Below, piece after piece: positions 56,937-64,000 of a stretch of 64,000 nucleotides of DNA (the first letter of the stretch is position 1; every line of letters starts with the position of its first letter). The translations under genes and the position numbers were made by a program. Source of the DNA: Oidiodendron maius Zn (taxonomy: Eukaryota; Ascomycota; Leotiomycetes; Myxotrichaceae); NCBI GenBank assembly GCA_000827325.1, contig KN832881.1:642616-706615 (forward strand), read 5' to 3'. The notes under the pieces are model-generated. The model worked only from the letters and a program-made list of their open reading frames with translations, was not told the origin of the DNA and searched no databases.

Positions 56937-59900
56937 GGGGTAGTTAAGAAATATAGGAGCAACACCCGGGAGAGACTACGGAGAGAGGTTTGAGCCGGGA
57001 GCAGAGCTTCCACCCGGACTCTGGGGGAAAGGAGCGTGGTTTATATGCACTACATATTTCTCGGACTTCCGGTAATAAATTTCGATATAAAAGCTCCTAG
57101 TGCTCAGCAGGTGCGGGGCATAGAGTTTGCTAGGCCAGGTGATCACAAGCTTGAAAGTTCCACTGGAAGATGGAAGGAAGGAAGAGCGTGCAAAGTGCCA
57201 GGAGCCCAAGGGAAGGAATGCTCTTGGGACAGGCAGGCAGGCAGGTAGAGCGTTGCACACCGTGAACCAGGGACATGACGATCCTAGGGTCAGCAATGCG
57301 CCAACACATGCCCATGTCAGGGGGGGTGGCGGATGAGAAGAAAGAGAGCATCGAGCAGGCGCCGAAGCAGCACGCCCCGACCAGCCCAAGACCTACCGAA
57401 CCAGCATGGTGCAGGACGTAACGCGACGCCAAGAGCAGGCATCGTGGGATGGTCGTAACCTGTAAGTCAATATGCGCAAGTGCCAATAGTCGATAAGTGG
57501 GCATGGAAGTTGGAAGAGACGTTCTGTATTCAGGAGAGTTTTATGGGGCGCCGAGAAGATGTGGGGGATTAGGTAAGCCACACTCGGGGAAAGTCAGCAC
57601 GAGGCGATGAAAGCAGGATTGCCGGATTGGGATGGGCCAGAGAGCAGGAAAATACGGAGCGTAGGAGGTGAGTGCGCCAGAGGCCAGCTGAGGATGCCCG
57701 CGCTCTCGTTCTGTGCCTCCTGTCCCTCTCGTGGACTCTCTCTTTCTAACTTGTCTGTCAGGGCCGGTAGTGTAACTGTACCTTCTCAACTCCCGTGCGC
57801 CCCCTCCCCCTGGCGCGTCTTGCGGGGTAAGGAGAGTTCGGGTGGCTTTCTCTCGATCGCGCACGGCGTGTGCCTTACCTGACTACATGACCTCCCCTTG
57901 ACCTCTCGTCAACTGCCCGGCAATGCAACACTGGGGGTCAACAGATCCACGCTCGCCCCTGTGCTGCTGATCCAAGGCCTGGGGCGGTCTGGCGTTAGTA
58001 TTTTCCAGGCATGATCACTTTCCCCGGGCATGATTGGGGCCCGCGCGGGCCATGACGGCACTGCGGATATTGCCTCTGGGCGCGGCGCTGGCACTTTTAC
58101 CTCTCTTGACCTCGGAGGAGACAAAGATGAGATGAGAGATCATCGGCCCACTCCCTTGCGGCTTCGTGGTTGGTGTTCCTGGTTGGTGGGTGGCTCGCCC
58201 CGGACCCATGGAGGACCGGCCCCAGAATGAGACGAAAGAACCCGATCCGGCAAACCTCCAAAAGGGCCTTTTCAGATGAGGGGCGTGTTCTCCGTGCCAA
58301 TAGTCACGCTGCAGCTGTTCACCGTCCGTTCTCTGCGGCTTCTCTGGGTGCCCATGCACTGCAGTGCACGCGCCGCTGTCGCCTGCACTGAGGGTCCTCC
58401 GGCCTTGACTGGCCCGGCGAGACAGGCTTGTCTTGCCTGGGAGTCGTCGATATTCCTCGACACGGCCCTCTGCGCATATTGATTGCATGAGCGCGATGCC
58501 TCTAGGGTTCACGCAATCTCCGTTGCTTCTTTCTGGATGCAACATGCCATCCATCCGATGCAATTCCAGGTTTCGACGGCGCGACGCCGAGCGCCTTGTG
58601 GCGGAAAGAGCTGCACGGCAAACTTCACGTCACTGCTACTGTACGACATACCATCATCGCTTACGCGAGATCCAGGACCATGAGGGCCTTGGCCGCGCCA
58701 TGTTCCTGTCTTTGCCTGCGCAATATCCCCCCCTCATCGTGTAAATTGTCGCCGAGAAGGATTCGCCCGATCCTAGGTGAGACTTGCGAGTTCTGAGCTG
58801 CTTCCAAACCTTCTACGCCTGCCATCCACGAGATCATGATATCTCCTAGATATCACCAAGGATCTCGCTCCCTTGAGCATGAGCTATCCCCTCCCTAGAC
58901 TCGGCCTTACCCCTGCGTCAAAGGCGATCTGTTGACATCTTTACATTCCTGTACTCTCGTCACTCATTTCTTTGCCCGGTCCTCTCTTCCACATCACGTA
59001 CAATTTCAAATTCTCCCAGGTGGTACCAAGCGCGTGCCAAAGTCGCGCATCTATCTCGAGTACCACCTTCCACGAAACTTCTATCCTTGTACAGCGGGCA
59101 GTCTTCGCTATCAACTTACCCCGCCAAATCCATCGGGTAGCATATTCCATAAATGCCCGAGGGAGTTTCTCAAGTGGGGATGTTGAGGGCGGATGATTGA
59201 GAAAATAGGTTGTGAGGACCCTTTTTGCCCGGAATGTAAAATATGTGCCTGTCATAGTGTTGTCAGTGCGGAGCATGAATATAGTTTTAGAAATTGCTTC
59301 CAACAAACCCTGTGACTACTTGGAAGCATCGGTATCACAACGTCCCCTATTAACACCATATTACCATACTTATCTGCTCTTCCGCTCAGTACTTCCACAG
59401 TGGAGTCCGAATGATTCTCCGAGGAGATATGCCTTCCAAAGTCCCGGTAAGCATGCGACACATGCCAACATGCTGATGGAGTAAGTTAAAATTCGATATG
59501 TTGTCATAATTCTCAGGAGCCAATTCTTCTTCCCTAACACTCTCATTTGTTTTGGGACTTGTTGACTTACACCAGTTGTTTGCGGCATGGTCGGGTGGTG
59601 ACTTCGCTGGCAGAAAAGTATCCATCCTTGCCACTGAGGGGTGATTTTATCCACCAGCTCGCATGATCAGAGCAGCTCCCATGGTCTTCTCTCCCGTGTC
59701 CACGATCCCATGGTCCCCTTCAACTCCCAGCAAGCCCAGTGGCCCATCTGACCTCGACCTTCTAGCTTCCTCTCCTCTTATCGCACTCAGTCTATGCCTC
59801 TTCCCTTCGGGCCATTCCACTCTAAAACCAAGGGAACGTCTCCGCTTGTCCTTAGGATTTTCAAACTCAGGTATTGCGCACCATTATCCTTCACATTCAT

Positions 59901-60896
59901 AATCATGCTTATGGCCTTCCTGTTCACACTGGTTCACCAATCCTCCCCACACAAATCTGCTGAATAGCCATCACTTCACAGCCATGGGCCCCCACATTCA
60001 AGATCATCGTGCCGTTACCGATGCCAAGTACTGCTCGCTCACAGCCTCCTTTCCCCTGACGATCAGTCTTCCGGACATGCGGCGGCCCCTGAAACTCGGC
60101 ACTCGCCCACTAGGACTCTTGCCGCAAGCCGAGCTCGTATTGCGGGAGTAGCTCATTGGTCATGACTGCCATAGTGACGATACGGAGCCTTTCGTAGCAC
60201 CTTTACCTGAGAGAACCCTTCTTCGGCATGACGAGGCAGGCCTGCTTGAGCAGGAATAGGAAGCACTAGCTGCAGAGTAGCAACTAAAACTCCGGGCTTG
60301 CATCTCTCACTGATGATAAGAGATTTGAGATGGATAAAGAGTCCAGGTGGTGAAATTTTCAGGTGAGAGATGCTGTTCTGGAGCGATTGACGTTGGAATT
60401 AAGACGGAGGTGGGAAGAAGCGGGAGGTGAGGCAGCCGATATCATGCTCTCAACAACTTCTCAACAACTTCAGTGACGTGAATCGGATCCAAGACGATAT
60501 CAACATACTTCAAGGAGAATTATATATTTTAATTAATGTAAATGAGACTAGAAGTAAGTGAGGCTATTTATTTGACGTTCGAAAAGACCCTGGCAGACGT
60601 AGAAACCACCCCTGAGGTTGATCGCAATTCGAAACAGCCCGAACCGCTTTTCAACAACGAAGGCTTATCCCAGTTGGGACTGAGGCTGATTACCAACACA
60701 ATCAAGTGCAAAGCTGATAATTATTGAATCCAATTGATTGCAGGGTGTGTTCGGGCCAGGTCGAAATGTCGATCTACAGGAGCGCCTTAAATAGTTTCTA
60801 ATTGAGAGACGTTCACTTATGTGGGGATCGTATTATCTATCTCGTGGGAATTGGTGATTTCATCCCTCAAGACATATCTTCCTTACTGTATCCTTC
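56937..60896. other. Large stretch without supported genes
   Basis: Nearly 4 kb between the glutaminase start and the Kap120 end, the longest gap in the window. Many GC-rich ORFs occur on both strands at 57-59 kb, the longest being 182 codons at 58015-58563 minus, but none has conserved motifs or family features I can name. It has a short ggca microsatellite (about 57.23 kb), an 8-bp inverted repeat TGATATCT/AGATATCA at 58837-58855 and a tandem ctcaacaactt near 60.45 kb. It may hold a long promoter or leader of the glutaminase gene, a non-coding transcript or a decayed gene. Confidence 0.4.
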
Positions 60897-63800
60897 TTAA
60901 TCAATCTCTCGTTGCGCCCCCAGGTGCTGGTAGCCATCCAGAACGTCCTTGTCAACATTCACCAGCCAATTCTTTTGAAACTCCTCTTGGCCCCCAACCA
61001 TGTCCACCAATGCGCCCAACCTCTGTTGCACAAACTGAAAGGTATGAATAGTGTGCACGGGATCGTGATCCGAATGCAAGCGCCTTCTCACCTCTTCTGG
61101 TCCTTCATACTCGTTCCCTTCAGTAGGCTCCCAGACAAGATTATCGCCCCCGTCTTCTCGTCCAGATATCATCTCGTCGATGACCATGGTCCACATTGAG
61201 AAATAATCCTGTAATTTCTCGAGGAGCTGTGGGGTTATGGGTAACTCTTGCTCTAGAAGGCGAGTTAGAGCGAGACAAGAGAGCTTCTGGCGGTCGATAT
61301 TTGCCATGCTGTCGAAATGCCGGAACCACTCTGAGCTGAGCCACATCCAGACGTCATTCACATTGCCCACGGCCGACAACATGCTGACGAAGACCGTTGG
61401 GCTTCCAAATGCGATGCGAGCAAGGATTGTAAAATAGTCTGTCCGAACCACATCGTCGACTTTAGGATATTTTCGACTAGGTCCAATTGTTTGGTTGGCT
61501 TCCCATGCATCGTGAAGTCCCTCCAGGATCTTCTCAGCGTATCCAGACTCGTGGAGGTCCTTTGCAATAAGTGCAACGCCATCCGAATTACCCAGGGTTT
61601 GGGCAGCGAGAATCATGTTCTCCACTATCGTCGTAACCTGACCAGCGAGATCTCGTTTTGAAACTCCAAGAATACTTGCCATGTATGACACAATTTTGAG
61701 TCTCACAGAATCGCCCAGCATTGCTTCTGGGGCTAGAAGGATGTATGATTCTACGATATTAAGTACGACTCTGAGATTATCAGATCCAATCTCAAGCAGG
61801 GGAAATGCAGATTCTGTGAGCGCGAGAACATCAGGAGGTGCCGGAGACGGGGTTTGAGCTAGTATCGTTGACCACAGATCTAGTGCTTCTTCCAGCAGGT
61901 AGATTTGCATCTCCGAGTCTGGCGCTACGGCTCTTTGGATTAGCGGTAGTATTAATGAATGATATCTTTGAGACTGCTCCTTCATAGACGAGACTAGTGT
62001 CGATAAGATGCTGAGAATAGCCTGTTTCAAAAGATGTTCCTCTCCTGAATCCTCCCAGAGTCCAGGTAGTATTGAAACAATCTGGTCTGCAAAGGGTGAT
62101 ATGTGAGTATCCAGACGAACAGCGAGTGCTCTAATCGTTTCAAGTACGGCTAGCTTAGTTTCCGTATTTTCCACTTCCTGAATCAAGGCCATGATTCTCC
62201 CGAGAATATCCGGGGCATATGGGAGGAAGCCCTCTGTGTTAAAGGTAAAGTCATCGACAACATATCTAAATTGTCGTGCTGCCGTCACGCGCACAACATA
62301 ATCATTCGTTTCATCTTCTTTCTTTAGCATATGCTGAAAGATCTGATATACTAGGGGTCTATTAGCCTCCGATACCTTGATCGTGATCCATTGGCCAATT
62401 AGAATCGCTATCCTTCGACGAAGAACCTTATATCCAGGCCCGGTCTGCTGGACATCGTTAACCAGTGTAGTTGTCAAGAATGCATCAAAGTCAAAGCTTT
62501 CGTGGACAACAGCTGCAGAGAGCCCCATGGCGGTGTAAACAGCATCTTTGGTAACCACATTTCCTTGGACGGCTCCGGCAACGGACATGAAGAATCCAAG
62601 AAGTGGTTGAACCAAAAGATGCTTGAAGTTGATGACGAGATCCATGAAAAGTTTCTCGGCACATGGACGAACTTCGAATTCCCACGTATCGCCACCCCCC
62701 TCCTCCCTAATCTCCCACTCATCTTCATCTTCCTCCCAGGCCTCCAAGTCGATTTGACGGAAGACAAAAAACTTAGTGACAATCACATTGGCTATCTCAG
62801 AGACCAAATCATCTATAAAGAGTTCAGTTTTAATGCTCGTAACGGCAAGTTGCTGCTCTGCCTTAACCTCTGGTGTTCGATACTTGAATGACTGGGCCGG
62901 AATAAACGCCATCTTCATGCATGCACGCAAAATAGTGAGACCCTTCAGGCTCAGCTTTTCCATTGCTGGCCTGTCATTCTTTGTTCTGTCATCATTTTCC
63001 AGTGCCTTGGCACTGAAATCTTGAGATTTTGATCCATATGACTCGCCAAATTTGGAAATAAGCCTCCAATATGCCCTAACTAGAGGAAGTGTATTAGGCA
63101 GGAGGATAAAAGCAGCTGGATGTACCTGCGCCATTTGGACATGAAGTTTGGAGTATTGAATCGCATGTTGCTCCACCAGTTCTTTGGCAGGAGAGCCCAG
63201 AATTGGAGGATCTTGAGATATTGTATCAACAAATGTCCCAAATTGATCTTGGTATATGCCCCACATATCTTGAACGGCTTTATCATGGTTTGGATAATCA
63301 TACCCGACAACGAGGAGGCGTCGAATAATTTTGAAAGTGAAGAGAGAGTTTTCCATTGCGTCCATTGCACCTCCCTCATCGTCTCCGCTACCTTTGAAAA
63401 ACCCAAGCCATTTGGCTATCTTCGATACGTATATCTCGTTCAACAAGAACACAATCTCAGGCGTTACTGACTTTAAGCTCGTTTGAGACTGGCGCATGCG
63501 GGCTGTGGCCAGCTCTTTCACCACCTGCAGCAGAATCAACAAGGCTCTCCGTAGGTGCAACTGATTCGATTCGTTTGCAGTGCGTAAAGTTTTGATTAAA
63601 TCGGAGAGGGCATCCGGCCAATCCTGAGGATAGTCGATTCGAACAACCTTCGATATCACTAACGCATTCTGCAAGGCAAGGTTCATATCTGCCTCCCCAA
63701 TACCTCCTCCCAGCAGACGTGAACGAATAGCTACCTTCTCTTCCTTTGCAATAGTATTTGCAGTTGTTTTTCGCCAGTATTTATCGATGCCATTTTTCAA

Positions 63801-64000
63801 TTGTATAATCGCCAAGTATCGTACTTCGGTAGGAAGGGATTTGTCAAGATACACTGCCTAGAATCTGGTTAACTATTGCACCCTTAGAATAGTGGATTTA
63901 GATATATCTTCCGTACTTGCAATAGCGTGTAGTAGCCTCTTTGGGTTTCCCAGTTTTGAAGCTGCTGAGTACCGGTCCGTATACTAAGCTGTGTCGAGGA
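60897..64000 (-). CDS. kap120: Karyopherin Kap120 (importin-11 type), 5' end outside window
   Basis: Two visible exons on the minus strand, 64000-63917 and 63857-60897, give 28 plus 986 residues; the true start lies beyond the window edge, only a short part missing. The N-terminal importin-beta domain reads RTGTQQLQNWETQRGYYTLLQ, then AVYLDKSLPTEVRYLAIIQLKNGIDKYWRKT, the Kap120/importin-11 signature. HEAT-repeat helices continue to the end, with an acidic stretch EAWEEDEDEWE near the middle. Kap120 carries ribosome-assembly and other cargo between cytoplasm and nucleus with Ran-GTP. The large second exon and its end (YQHLGAQREID) are intact. Confidence 0.93.

Noticed and set aside
58015-58563. 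182-codon minus-strand ORF in the 57-61 kb gap
   Set aside because: GC-rich chance ORF with competing frames on both strands and no conserved motif.

Overview
The window looks like nuclear chromosome from a filamentous ascomycete (Pezizomycotina). Genes are split by short GT-AG introns of about 45-100 bases with CTRAY-type branch sites. Intergenic spaces are mostly 0.3-1.3 kb. The proteins are clearly fungal: Gup1, a kexin-type Kex2, a GtaA-type glutaminase, a CBM1-tailed esterase, DUF1776, a PhoD-like phosphatase with a long tail, and fungal Wss1. A placement in Leotiomycetes is only a guess. No bacterial, viral, CRISPR, tRNA or rRNA feature was recognised, and no intact transposon. All gene models are hand-spliced: exon phases were checked to close, but no transcript evidence was available.

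Layout, left to right. 0-3.9 kb: the end of a fungal transcription-factor gene followed by a 14-helix DHA2 efflux pump, a pair that resembles the edge of a secondary-metabolite or resistance cluster. 4.4-11.1 kb: Gup1 O-acyltransferase, thioredoxin reductase and the GARP subunit Vps53. 11.1-14.1 kb: gene-poor, with one frameshifted fungal-specific gene. 14.1-22.6 kb: an SDR, the WLM protease Wss1, an M61-like peptidase lacking its first zinc histidine, a DUF1776 protein and the CCCH protein Yth1. 23.6-33.0 kb: a GH64-like protein, an Avt3/4-type vacuolar amino-acid transporter, Snx4/Atg24, Mdm38/LETM1 and a mitochondrial-type adenylate kinase. 33.4-44.9 kb: Kex2, a 1.6-kilo-residue PhoD-like protein and an unrecognised multi-pass membrane protein. 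46-57 kb: a CE1 esterase with CBM1, adenine phosphoribosyltransferase, a doubtful small gene, Rae1/Gle2, a Vps38/UVRAG-like protein and a secreted glutaminase. 57-60.9 kb: nearly 4 kb with no supported gene. 60.9-64 kb: the importin Kap120/importin-11, truncated by the window end.

Most genes are unlinked housekeeping functions, but several share a theme. Vps53, Snx4, Vps38 and Kex2 all act in Golgi, endosome or vacuole traffic, and the vacuolar transporter depends on that system. Rae1, Kap120 and Yth1 serve mRNA processing and nuclear transport. Mdm38 and the adenylate kinase, both mitochondrial, share one divergent promoter region. This looks like ordinary fungal gene order rather than an operon-like system. 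I did not find a convincing new multi-gene system. The best leads are the cluster edge at the left, the M61-like protein without its first His, the broken gene at 12-13 kb, the doubtful TGA-interrupted frame at 49.6-50.2 kb, the possible dual-targeted thioredoxin reductase, and several upstream-ORF and splice-site arrangements.
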